Source: Methylobacterium adhaesivum
GTDB taxonomy: Bacteria > Pseudomonadota > Alphaproteobacteria > Rhizobiales > Beijerinckiaceae
DNA: 45,745 nt
Assembly (NCBI RefSeq): GCF_022179065.1
Contig: NZ_BPQD01000012.1
Location: 1-45,745, forward strand
Direction: 5' to 3'
The translations under genes and the position numbers were made by a program. Each line of letters opens with the position of its first letter. Within the stretch, counting starts at the first letter, position 1. Shown here piece by piece: positions 1 to 7,489 of this stretch. The notes below the pieces were generated by a model, which was given only the letters and a program-made list of their open reading frames with translations, was not told the origin of the DNA and ran no database searches.

Positions 1-1
1 G

Positions 2-1597
2 GCGGTCGCCCGCGACCTCGATGAGGCGCAGGCCAAGGCCACGGGCGCCCCGCCGCCCAAGCGCCGCAACATGATCGCGGTGATCGGCGACGGCTCGATG
101 TCGGCCGGCATGGCCTACGAGGCCATGAACAACGCCGGCGCGCTGCATTCCCGCCTCATCGTCATCCTCAACGACAACGACATGTCGATCGCGCCTCCCG
201 TCGGCGCCATGTCGGCCTACTTCGCGCGGCTGGCGTCGGGCGGCACCTACCGCTCCCTGCGCGAGACCGCCAAGCAGCTCGGCAAGCTGCTGCCGAAGGC
301 CCTCTACCAGCGCGCGGCGGCGGCGGAGGAATACGCCCGCTCCCTCGTGGTCGGCGGCGGCACCATGTTCGAGGAGATGGGCTTCCACTATGTCGGCCCC
401 ATCGACGGGCACAACCTCGACCACCTGCTCCCCATCCTGAAGAATGTCCGCGACACCGAGCAGGGCCCGATCCTGCTCCATGTCGTCACCCAGAAGGGCA
501 AGGGCTACGCCCCGGCGGAGGCGAGCGCCGACCGCTACCACGGCGTCGTGAAGTTCGACGTGCTGTCGGGCGTGCAGGCCAAGGCCAAGCCCAACGCCCC
601 GGCCTACACCCGGGTGTTCGGCGAGAGCCTGATCAAGGCCGCCGACGCCGACCCGAAGGTGGTGGCGATCACCGCCGCGATGCCGGGTGGCACCGGCATC
701 GACCTGTTCGGCAAGGCGCATCCGGACCGGACCTTCGACGTCGGCATCGCCGAGCAGCACGCCGTGACCTTCGCGGGCGGGCTGGCGACGGAGGGCTACA
801 AGCCGTTCGTGGCGATCTACTCGACCTTCCTGCAGCGGGCCTACGATCAGGTCGTGCACGACGTCGCCCTGCAGAACCTGCCGGTGCGTTTCGCCCTCGA
901 CCGGGCCGGGCTGGTGGGCGCCGACGGCGCGACCCATGCGGGCGCGTTCGACCTCGCCTATCTCTGCTGCCTGCCGAACATGACCGTGATGGCGGCGGCC
1001 GACGAGGCCGAGCTCGTCCACATGGTGGCGACCTGCCACGCCCACGATTCCGGTCCGATCGCCCTGCGCTACCCCCGCGGCGAGGGCGTGGGCGTCGACC
1101 TGCCGGAGCGCGGCGAGGCCCTGCCCATCGGCAAGGGTCGGATCGTGCGCCGGCCCGAGGGGGCGCGGGTGGCGCTCCTGTCGCTCGGCACCCGCCTGGC
1201 CGAGGCGGGCAAGGCCGCCGACGCCCTGGAGGCCGAGGGCATCGCCGTGACGGTGGCGGATGCGCGCTTCGCCAAGCCCCTCGACGAGGCCCTGATCCTC
1301 GACCTCGCCGCGTCCCACGAGGTTCTGATCACCCTGGAAGAGGGGTCGGTGGGCGGCTTCGGCGCCATGGTGCTGCACCTGCTCACCGAAAAGGGCGCCC
1401 TGGACGCCGGCCGGGTGCGGGTGCGGACCCTGACGCTGCCCGACACCTACCAGGACCACAACACCCCCGACGCCATGTACCGCGAGGCCGGCCTCGACGC
1501 CGCCTCCATCGCCCAGACCGTTCGCGACATCCTCCCCGAGCGGAAGGCGCGCGGCGCGGCCAAGCTCGTCAGCGTCGGCCAGACCAAATCCGGCTGA
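2..1597 (+). CDS. dxs: 1-deoxy-D-xylulose-5-phosphate synthase (5'-truncated by window edge)
   Basis: Dxs condenses pyruvate with glyceraldehyde-3-phosphate in a thiamine-diphosphate-dependent reaction, the first step of the MEP isoprenoid pathway, in the cytoplasm. The frame is open from base 2, so the gene starts outside the window; about 530 of the usual 640 or so residues are visible. Near the edge is the TPP/Mg motif [18 protein letters not shown]. The transketolase pyrimidine-binding domain is marked by [20 protein letters not shown], and a transketolase C-terminal domain follows to the stop. The first ATG (71) lies inside the conserved TPP domain and is not the true start. A multi-hairpin repeat begins 10 bp after the stop and may end the transcript. 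Family assignment is secure. Confidence 0.96.
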   Translation, partial: AVARDLDEAQAKATGAPPPKRRNMIAVIGDGSMSAGMAYEAMNNAGALHSRLIVILNDNDMSIAPPVGAMSAYFARLASGGTYRSLRETAKQLGKLLPKALYQRAAAAEEYARSLVVGGGTMFEEMGFHYVGPIDGHNLDHLLPILKNVRDTEQGPILLHVVTQKGKGYAPAEASADRYHGVVKFDVLSGVQAKAKPNAPAYTRVFGESLIKAADADPKVVAITAAMPGGTGIDLFGKAHPDRTFDVGIAEQHAVTFAGGLATEGYKPFVAIYSTFLQRAYDQVVHDVALQNLPVRFALDRAGLVGADGATHAGAFDLAYLCCLPNMTVMAAADEAELVHMVATCHAHDSGPIALRYPRGEGVGVDLPERGEALPIGKGRIVRRPEGARVALLSLGTRLAEAGKAADALEAEGIAVTVADARFAKPLDEALILDLAASHEVLITLEEGSVGGFGAMVLHLLTEKGALDAGRVRVRTLTLPDTYQDHNTPDAMYREAGLDAASIAQTVRDILPERKARGAAKLVSVGQTKSG

Positions 1598-1606
1598 TCC
1601 CACCCC

Positions 1607-1705
1607 GGGATTCCGAAGGGGGCACCCCTTCGGCGGGTATCGGGCAAAGCCCGACGTTTCCCAGGGCCCTGCCCTGGACCCGCGAAGGGCTTGCCCTTCG
1701 AACCC
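1607..1705 (-). repeat. Multi-hairpin intergenic repeat, copy A (inverted)
   Basis: Read on the minus strand this matches the copies at 30073-30174 and 33288-33388. Four short inverted repeats occur in series: GAAGGGCAAGCCCTTC-type, CCAGGGC/GCCCTGG, TCGGGC/GCCCGA and CGAAGGGG/CCCCTTCGG. It lies between the convergent dxs and epimerase genes, 9 bp from the second stop, so it may act as a bidirectional terminator or mRNA-end stabiliser. The function is inferred. Confidence 0.85.
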
Positions 1706-1714
1706 GGATTTCGG

Positions 1715-2725
1715 TCAGGTTCCGTAATACGCGCGGTACCAGTCCACGAAGGCGGGGACCCCCTCCGACAGGGGCGTCTCCGGCACGGTGCCGATGAGGG
1801 CGCGCAGCAGCTCCGTGCTCGCGTGCGTGCGGGCGACGTCCCCCGGCGGCAGGGGTTTCAGCACCCGCTCGGCCTTGCGTCCGAGGGCCGCCTCCAGGGC
1901 GTCGATCATCGCGTCGAGGCGCACGGGCCGGCCGCCACCGATGTTGACGAGGCGGTAGGGCGCCACGGGGCTCAAGGTGTCGAACGCCCCCACGGGGCCG
2001 GCCCCGCCCGGCCCTTCCGGCGGCGCGTCCATCAGGCGGGCGATGGCCGCCACGAGATCGTCCACGTAGGTGAAATCACGCTCCGCCGCCCCGCCGGCGA
2101 AGACCTCGATGGGTTCGCCACCCAGGATCTTGGCGGTGAACAGGAACAGGGCCATGTCTGGCCGCCCCCACGGGCCGTAGACCGTGAAGAACCGGAACGC
2201 CGTGGTGGGAATGGAGAACAGGTGGCTGTAGGCGTGCAGCATCGCCTCGCCGGCAAGCTTGCTCGCCGCGTAGAGGGTGAGCGGCGACACCGCTCGGTCG
2301 GTCTCCCGGAACGGCGTCAGGGCGTTGCCGCCATAGGCCGAACTCGTCGAGGCGAACAGGAGGTGGCGCACGGGATGGGCCCGCACGGCCTCGACGAGGT
2401 TGGCGGTACCGACCATATTGGCCTGGACGTAGGCGGCCGGATTCTCGAGGCTGTGGCGCACGCCCGCCTGCGCGGCGAGATGCACGACCATGTCGGGCCG
2501 CACCCGTGCCATCGTGTCGAGGAGGAGGCCCTCCGTCTCCAGGCGCCCCTCCACGGCGTCGAACGCCGGATGCGCGGCGAGGTCCGCGTGGCGGGCGCGC
2601 TTGAGGCCGACATCGTAATAGTCGCTGAAACCATCGAGGCCCGTGACCGCGTGGCCCGCCGCCAGGAGGCGCCGGCCGAGGTGGTAGCCGATGAAGCCGG
2701 CGCTACCAGTCACGAGGACACGCAT
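1715..2725 (-). CDS. NAD-dependent sugar epimerase, probably UDP-glucuronate 4-epimerase
   Basis: Short-chain dehydrogenase-type epimerase of 336 residues. The N-terminal Rossmann motif GSAGFIGYHLG follows the start MRVLVTG. ASTSSAYG and YAASK supply the catalytic Ser/Tyr/Lys, and FFTVYGPWGRPDMALF is typical of the UDP-glucuronate 4-epimerase (LspL/Cap1J) subgroup. The C-terminus ends with the usual FVDWYRAYYG. The likely reaction is UDP-GlcA to UDP-GalA, supplying galacturonate for lipopolysaccharide or capsule. The start at 2725 puts the Rossmann fold at the N-terminus; an in-frame ATG at 2737 would add four residues. It is transcribed alone toward dxs. UDP-galactose specificity cannot be excluded from sequence. 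Confidence 0.85.
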   Translation of the reverse strand: MRVLVTGSAGFIGYHLGRRLLAAGHAVTGLDGFSDYYDVGLKRARHADLAAHPAFDAVEGRLETEGLLLDTMARVRPDMVVHLAAQAGVRHSLENPAAYVQANMVGTANLVEAVRAHPVRHLLFASTSSAYGGNALTPFRETDRAVSPLTLYAASKLAGEAMLHAYSHLFSIPTTAFRFFTVYGPWGRPDMALFLFTAKILGGEPIEVFAGGAAERDFTYVDDLVAAIARLMDAPPEGPGGAGPVGAFDTLSPVAPYRLVNIGGGRPVRLDAMIDALEAALGRKAERVLKPLPPGDVARTHASTELLRALIGTVPETPLSEGVPAFVDWYRAYYGT

Positions 2726-2972
2726 CGGATCCCTCATACGAATGCCGGTCGATTCGATCCGACGAGCCACATTCGGTCATCCGCGAAGTCCGGCCCAGAT
2801 CCGGCGACACGATCCTCGCGTTGCGGGAGGCGGGATCGTATGACGGGGGCTTCGCGGAATGCCGTCCGGCGGCATGCCCGATTCCCGGCGTTCCCGCATC
2901 TCGAAAACCGCCTTCGGCCTCGGCATCGTCCTGCCGATGCGTTCAGGCCAGGGCAGGCATACGTACAAAGAC

Positions 2973-3002
2973 TTGTTTGTGGGGCGAAGAACGCCATATA
3001 TA
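2973..3002 (+). promoter_or_regulatory. Possible sigma70-type promoter in the 460-bp gap
   Basis: The gap 2726-3185 separates two divergent genes and holds no credible coding region. Within it TTGTTT (2973-2978) and TATATA (2997-3002) are 18 bp apart in an unusually AT-rich patch. That would give a transcript with a leader of about 170 nt before the GcrA-like gene. Eye-based call. Confidence 0.3.
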
Positions 3003-3185
3003 ACAGCAGCATGACGTGATCGCGTCCTGCCCGTTCCCATTTCGCCGCCTTGGTCGAGCCGTCACGTCCGTGCCGCGCGCGCTTTCAGGGCGTGAGAACC
3101 GAGCCTTCGGAGTGCGACGGGTATCCTCGATCATCCGCCGGGCCGTGGCCCGCGACACCCCGATCTTCATGAGTCGAACGCCAAC

Positions 3186-3419
3186 ATGAACCAGCTTGTC
3201 CGCATGTCCCAGGTCGGCGAGGCCGATGCGATCGCCGAACCGTCCGCCTCCCTGCGGGTTCCCTTCGCCCAGTCGGGGGCGTTCGTCTGCAAGTTCATCA
3301 TCGGCGAGCCCAACGACCGCGCCGTGTGCTGCGGCGCCTCGGTGCCGGACGGCAAGAGCTGGTGCGCCTATCACCGCCGCATCGTGTTCGAGCCCGCCCG
3401 GCCCGGTCGCCTGCGCTGA
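3186..3419 (+). CDS. Stand-alone GcrA C-terminal (sigma-interacting) domain microprotein
   Basis: A 77-residue protein whose residues 31-74 resemble the C-terminal domain of the alphaproteobacterial cell-cycle regulator GcrA. The C-K-x-x-I-G-(D/E)-P motif is C35-P42, the CG pair is C49-G50, C-x2-H is C60/H63, and there is a basic IVFEPARPGR tail. In Caulobacter this domain binds sigma70 while the N-terminal helix-turn-helix binds methylated DNA. Here the helix-turn-helix is missing and the first 30 residues match nothing I recognise. It could be a partner-binding or competing microprotein. The spacing of Cys and His also suggests a small zinc-type knuckle. A strong terminator follows 28 bp after the stop, so it is probably monocistronic. 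Confidence 0.72.
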   Translation: MNQLVRMSQVGEADAIAEPSASLRVPFAQSGAFVCKFIIGEPNDRAVCCGASVPDGKSWCAYHRRIVFEPARPGRLR

Positions 3420-3447
3420 GCGCCCCCGTCCCATCGCCGACCATCTC

Positions 3448-3477
3448 CCCCGCCGGGCCCCGCCCGGCGGGGTTTTT
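3448..3477 (+). terminator. Rho-independent terminator
   Basis: An 11-bp perfect stem (3448-3458 pairs with 3462-3472), a three-base CCC loop and T5 (3473-3477) directly after. It is placed to end the GcrA-like transcript. Confidence 0.9.
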
Positions 3478-3563
3478 CGTAGGGTCCCGGTGTCGGTCAC
3501 GAAGTGCCCGTCGCACCGGGCTCTGCTCGGCATTGAGACCGGCGGCCGGCTCTGGCGAACTCT

Positions 3564-4130
3564 TCAGTCGTCGATCTCATCGTCCACGGTGTAGGGACGG
3601 TAGCCGTAGAGGAAACGGCCGTCCGGCGCGGCGACGGTGGAGCGGCGCACGACGAGGTAACCGGCCGCCTCGGCCTGGCGGATGCGCCGGGTGCGGGGAT
3701 CCTCGTCGAACACGGCCGGCGGCGGCGGCACGAAGCCATAGCGCACCCGGCGCGGATTGGGCATCCGCGCATGAACGATCCGGACGGGCGCGGGATGGAG
3801 CCGGGCCACGGCGACGGGCTGGCGCCGGATCGCCGCGACGCGGCGCTTGGGGGACACCGCGCGAAGGCTCGCGGCCGTGACACGGGGCTTGGACGACGCA
3901 GCGCGGGACTCGGACGACGCGGTGCGGTGTTCCGCCGTCGCGACGGCGGCCGGGGGCTTTTCGGCTTCCGCAGCCTTCGGCGCCTCGGGTGCGGGGCCCA
4001 CGGCCGCCCCCCGGGCCGGAGGGTCGGTCCAGGCCCGGCCATCGGAGGTGGATTGCGCCGCAGCGGGACCGGCCGCGCCGAGGGCCAGCAGGGCGAGCAG
4101 GCGGGCGATGGAGCGGACAGGGATGGACAT
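3564..4130 (-). CDS. Exported Ala/Pro/Arg-rich hypothetical protein
   Basis: 188 residues. A signal peptide is clear (MSIPVRSIARLLALLALGAAGPAAAQS, cleavage likely near residue 25). A low-complexity Ala/Pro/Glu then Ser/Arg-rich stretch (about 30-105) follows. The more ordered C-terminal part contains RVRYGFVPPPPAVFDEDPRTRRIRQAEAAGYLVVRR and ends with an acidic tail. I recognise no family. The last 60 residues look constrained and could be a small periplasmic domain. It is convergent with the GcrA-like gene and divergent from sodC. The signal peptide and codon bias support it being real. Confidence 0.7.
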   Translation of the reverse strand: MSIPVRSIARLLALLALGAAGPAAAQSTSDGRAWTDPPARGAAVGPAPEAPKAAEAEKPPAAVATAEHRTASSESRAASSKPRVTAASLRAVSPKRRVAAIRRQPVAVARLHPAPVRIVHARMPNPRRVRYGFVPPPPAVFDEDPRTRRIRQAEAAGYLVVRRSTVAAPDGRFLYGYRPYTVDDEIDD

Positions 4131-4434
4131 GGGGCTCTCCCGATCGGTCCCGACCCGCGTGAAGGGGAAGCCGAATCACATCCGCTCCGACCGGACCAGA
4201 CGAAAGATTAAGAAAATCTCAACGCCGCGTCCACCGGATGCCCAGTGTCACGCGTGGGGCCGACTACACAGTTGCCGGCCGAGACGCCGAGGGCGATCGG
4301 CCGCCCCTGCCCCGTGAAAGCCCGGCCATCCGGGGTTTCGCGGGGCGCCATTATCGGTACGGTCCCGGATCGTCCGGGCGCTGGCTCCGTTGAGGCTTCA
4401 CCAAGCCCCCGGCGTGGAGAGGAAGACCATCCCC
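4131..4434. other. Divergent intergenic region upstream of sodC
   Basis: 304 bp without a credible gene, between divergent starts. A small AT-rich patch around 4203-4219 (AGATT/AATCT dyad) is the only structure noted. It presumably holds promoters for both genes; none is clear enough to mark. Confidence 0.4.
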
Positions 4435-4986
4435 ATGAGACGCGTCCTGTCGATCATCCCCCTCCTGGCGCTCGCGGCCGGTGCCGCCCGGGCCCAGGAG
4501 ACTCCCCCCGCCCAGACTCCGGCCGCTCCGGCCGCCCCCCAGACCTTCGAGAGCGACATCCGGAACGGCAAGGGCGAGACCATCGGCCGGATCGCCATCC
4601 GCGACGGGGCCAACACCCTCGTGATGCGGGTGACGATCAACCCCGGCGGCCTGCCGCCCGGCTGGCACGGCATCCACTTCCACGCGGTCGGCGATTGCTC
4701 GGACACGGAGAAGTTCGAAAAGTCGAAGGCCCACGTGAACCACGACCAGAGCAAGCACGGCCTGCTCAACGCCGATGGCCCGGACGAGGGCGACCTGCCC
4801 AACGTCTACGCCAACGCCGACGGCTCGGTGAACGCCGAGGTGTCGAGCGACACGCCGCTCACGGGCGAGGGCGCGCTCAAGGACGGCGACGGCTCGGCGC
4901 TCATCATCCACGCAAACCCCGACGACCACACGACGCAGCCCATCGGCGGCGCCGGCCCGCGCATCGCCTGTGCGGTGATCAAGTAG
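4435..4986 (+). CDS. sodC: Periplasmic Cu/Zn superoxide dismutase
   Basis: 183 residues, dismutating superoxide in the periplasm. A signal peptide covers about residues 1-20 (cleavage after ARA). Copper ligands H81 and H83 sit in WHGIHFHAVGDC, with H159 in LIIHANPDDH. H100 and H108 match the bridging and zinc histidines, and D120 in GDLPNV matches the zinc aspartate. C88/C179 form the usual disulfide, and R176 in GGAGPRIACAVI is the active-site arginine. The zinc position normally read as H-x-G-D-L is D117-E118-G-D-L here, so one Zn histidine is replaced by Asp. The start at 4435 has a GAGAGGAAG ribosome site. The 3' end is 21 bp from the convergent ATPase gene. Confidence 0.93.
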   Translation: MRRVLSIIPLLALAAGAARAQETPPAQTPAAPAAPQTFESDIRNGKGETIGRIAIRDGANTLVMRVTINPGGLPPGWHGIHFHAVGDCSDTEKFEKSKAHVNHDQSKHGLLNADGPDEGDLPNVYANADGSVNAEVSSDTPLTGEGALKDGDGSALIIHANPDDHTTQPIGGAGPRIACAVIK

Positions 4987-5007
4987 CAAGCCTCGCGCGG
5001 CCGGGTC

Positions 5008-6579
5008 CTACTCGGCCGCGAACAGGCCCGGCATCTCGGGCGCGGCTGGGGCGGGCGTGGCCTCGACCGCCGCAGCCCTGCCCTCGCCCACGGGCGCCTT
5101 GGGGTCGCCCGGCGCCGTCTCGCAGCCGAGGGCCGGCAGGGCGACGATGCGATTCCCGCGAAAATCCATCCGGCACACGATGGTGCCCCGCGTCTCGACA
5201 TAGGCGAGCAGGCGTTTGGCACGGCCCGGCGAGCGGCTCCCGATGGCCCGCGCCAAGGCCTCGTCGCCGGGGCACGGCTCGCCGGCCAGCGCCGCGCGGG
5301 CGAGCATGAGGAACAGACCCTGGACCTCGTCGGGCAGGGCGGCGGCGGCGGCCTGCGCCTCGTCCCAGCGCCCGTCGGCCTCCCCCGCCGGCTCGGTCTC
5401 GTCGATCCCGGCCCGGGCGACGCCGAGGCGGCGACGGAAGGCGGCGAGGCTTAAGGATTCGCCGTCGAGGCCGCGCATGCGGCAGCGCACGAGAAAGTCC
5501 TGATACACCACCGCCACGGGCTGGCCGCCGGCATCGGGATCGGCGGCGATGCCGCGCAGCACCGCCTCGCAGCCCGCCCGCATCTCCGCCTCGCTCAAGG
5601 GTTCGGGCGCCTCCACGGGCTCGGGCCGGTAGGCGCTGAGTTCGCGCATGAGGTCGGTCGGGCTCGCGCGCGGAACCGGGGGGGTGCGCGGCGCCGGCGC
5701 CCAGGCCGGGCCGCTCTCCTCCTCCGAGCGGGTGAGGATGAGGGCGCGCAGGTCCGCGTCCGCCGGGGCCGGCAGGGGCACGAGCTTCGGCGAGCCGGAC
5801 CGCGCCGAGGTGGTGACGGGGCCGATGCGCAGCGCGAGCGGCCGCCGGCTCAGGGCCGGCCCCAGGGCCACGAACTCGCCGCGCGCGAGATCGCGGAACC
5901 GCTCGGCGCCACGCCGGTCGAGGCCCAAAAGATCGGCGGCCCGCGCCATGTCGATGTCGAGGAAGGTGCGGCCCATGAGGAAGTTCGTGGCCTCCGCCGC
6001 GACGTTCTTGGCGAGCTTGGCCAAGCGCTGCGTCGCGATGATGCCGGCCAGTCCGCGCTTGCGGCCGCGGCACATGAGATTGGTCATGGCGCCGAGCGAA
6101 GCCTTGCGCGCCTCGTCCGAGACGTCGCCGGCGGCGGCCGGCGCGAAGATCTGTGCCTCGTCGACGACGACGAGGGCCGGGTGCCAGTGGGTGCGCTCGG
6201 CCTCGAACAGGCCGCCGAGGAAGGCGGCCGCCGCGCGCATCTGCGCCTCCATGTCGAGGCTCTCCAGGGTGAGCACCACGGAGACCCGATGCGCCCGCAC
6301 CCGCGCGGCGATGGCCTGGAGGCTCGCCTCGCCGTGGGCGCCGTCCACCACCACGTGGCCGTAGGCCTCCGCCAGGGTGACGAAATCGCCCTCTGGGTCG
6401 ACGATCACCTGCTGGACCGACCCGGCGCTCTGCTCGAGGAGGCGGCGCAGAAGGTGCGACTTGCCCGAACCCGAATTGCCTTGGACGAGGAGACGGGTCG
6501 CCAGCAGCTCCTCGAGGTCGAGGCGGGCGGGCTCCGCGCCCGGCCCCAGGCTCAGTCCCATCTCGATGCCGACGCTCAT
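5008..6579 (-). CDS. HerA-like / DUF87 ATPase
   Basis: 523 residues. An N-terminal P-loop GNSGSGKS (34-41), Walker B VVVDE (D140/E141) and ATQR (182-185) belong to the HerA/FtsK-like hexameric ATPase group, which pumps or threads DNA. A middle region (about 270-330) is Pro/Ala-rich. The C-terminal third is helical and looks like a winged-helix segment (SPGRAKRLLAYVETRGTIVCRMDFRGNRIVALP). The start at 6579 gives a compact N-terminus just before the P-loop; an upstream ATG at 6639 adds low-complexity sequence. HerA proper pairs with the NurA nuclease and none is near, so a repair role is not established. Two of the usual markers are clear, but the substrate is unknown. Confidence 0.8.
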   Translation of the reverse strand: MSVGIEMGLSLGPGAEPARLDLEELLATRLLVQGNSGSGKSHLLRRLLEQSAGSVQQVIVDPEGDFVTLAEAYGHVVVDGAHGEASLQAIAARVRAHRVSVVLTLESLDMEAQMRAAAAFLGGLFEAERTHWHPALVVVDEAQIFAPAAAGDVSDEARKASLGAMTNLMCRGRKRGLAGIIATQRLAKLAKNVAAEATNFLMGRTFLDIDMARAADLLGLDRRGAERFRDLARGEFVALGPALSRRPLALRIGPVTTSARSGSPKLVPLPAPADADLRALILTRSEEESGPAWAPAPRTPPVPRASPTDLMRELSAYRPEPVEAPEPLSEAEMRAGCEAVLRGIAADPDAGGQPVAVVYQDFLVRCRMRGLDGESLSLAAFRRRLGVARAGIDETEPAGEADGRWDEAQAAAAALPDEVQGLFLMLARAALAGEPCPGDEALARAIGSRSPGRAKRLLAYVETRGTIVCRMDFRGNRIVALPALGCETAPGDPKAPVGEGRAAAVEATPAPAAPEMPGLFAAE

Positions 6580-6699
6580 GCCCGCTCCGGTTGCCGCGCG
6601 CCGGGACCCGCCCCGCCGCATCACGGCTCTCGCACACAAAGCTTAACACGCGTGGGGGCGACGGGATCGGACCCCGCGTGGGGCATCCACAGGCTTGTT

Positions 6700-6860
6700 C
6701 CCTTATGTTCCCTATTCGTTTCAGAGGACTGGAATCAGACACATCGATTCAGCTATTTTATCCTAGGTCTTTAGTCCTAGGATAAAAGGCATAGAATTAT
6801 TCTATCACTCGAAGCCTCATCACCATTGGAATAAATCAAGAACAAAAGAGGATCAGATCC
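6700..6860. other. AT-rich island (about 40% GC)
   Basis: Counting bases, 6721-6780 has 25/60 GC and 6781-6840 has 21/60, against roughly 70% around it. The gap 6580-6968 has no convincing gene. The island contains the palindrome at 6756-6787. It may be a regulatory region or the remnant of an insertion. Confidence 0.7.
6756..6787. repeat. Perfect 12-bp inverted repeat, 8-nt spacer
   Basis: TTTTATCCTAGG (6756-6767) is exactly complementary in reverse to CCTAGGATAAAA (6776-6787). Each arm contains the self-palindrome CCTAGG. It could be a terminator, since on either strand the stem ends in a T run, or a dimeric protein-binding site. Confidence 0.85.
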
Positions 6861-6968
6861 ACCCGAGTGCTGAGCCGGGTCAGTGCGACACGATGATCCG
6901 GCACTACCGTACAGGATCGGGTGCGCCCTGCTCTTGCCGCGTCGGCCGGGCGCTCCAGGTAAGCGGTC

Positions 6969-7175
6969 ATGAACCCAGTCCTCGTCGTCGCCCTCGTCTG
7001 CGCCTCCACCGTCCAGGCTCCCGATTGCTCGCGGGAGACGGCGCTCGACATCATCACCGGTCCGGCCCACACGCTTCAGGAATGCCTGATGCAGGGGCCG
7101 GTCCTCGCCGCCAATGCGGGTCACGGCAACGACCCGGACACCTACGTGAAGACGCGCTGCGAACCACGGCGCTGA
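6969..7175 (+). CDS. Small exported four-cysteine protein
   Basis: 68 residues with a short hydrophobic N-terminus (MNPVLVVALVCASTVQA). Cysteines lie at 11, 20 and near the middle and end. The layout DC-x-ETALDIITGP ... EC ... DPDTYVKTRCEP resembles an unnamed small secreted family seen in Rhizobiales. No function is known to me. It is followed after 20 bp by another small gene, perhaps in the same transcript. Confidence 0.65.
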   Translation: MNPVLVVALVCASTVQAPDCSRETALDIITGPAHTLQECLMQGPVLAANAGHGNDPDTYVKTRCEPRR

Positions 7176-7195
7176 TCCTCCAGAAGGAACACGCC

Positions 7196-7477
7196 ATGGA
7201 TGATGTCGCCCCCGACCGCGCGGTGATGATCCGCCTGCGCGCCCGCCTCGCCGTGGTGGAGCGCGCGGCTTGGTTCGGCCTCGTCCACGCCATGCGGACG
7301 CGGCCGGCCGAGACGGAAGCCTATCTTGCAGCCGAGCGGGCCAAATGCGCGGAAGGGTTCGGGCAGCGCGGCTGGGCCGCCGACCTCACCGACGCCGAGC
7401 GGGCGATGCTCGGCGCCGAGGTCGATGCGGGCCTCGCCGCGCTCATCACCGATGCCAAGGCTGAAGCGCAAGCCTGA
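7196..7477 (+). CDS. Small helical hypothetical protein
   Basis: 93 residues starting MDDVAPDRAVM. The ribosome site is AGAAGGA about 10 bp upstream of the ATG at 7196. It is predicted to be mostly alpha-helical, Ala/Arg/Glu-rich, with one Cys and no signal or membrane segment. I do not recognise it. Its last base is 12 bp from the convergent oxalate decarboxylase stop. Confidence 0.6.
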   Translation: MDDVAPDRAVMIRLRARLAVVERAAWFGLVHAMRTRPAETEAYLAAERAKCAEGFGQRGWAADLTDAERAMLGAEVDAGLAALITDAKAEAQA

Positions 7478-7489
7478 GGCGGCCGCCCG

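Noticed and set aside
1691-3019. Long rightward open frame opposite the epimerase gene
   Set aside because: It is the GC-rich antisense frame of a recognised gene, with Arg/Gly/His-rich low-complexity translation.
6700-6860. Chromosomal origin oriC at the AT-rich island
   Set aside because: No clear DnaA boxes, and no dnaA, hemE or other typical neighbour.
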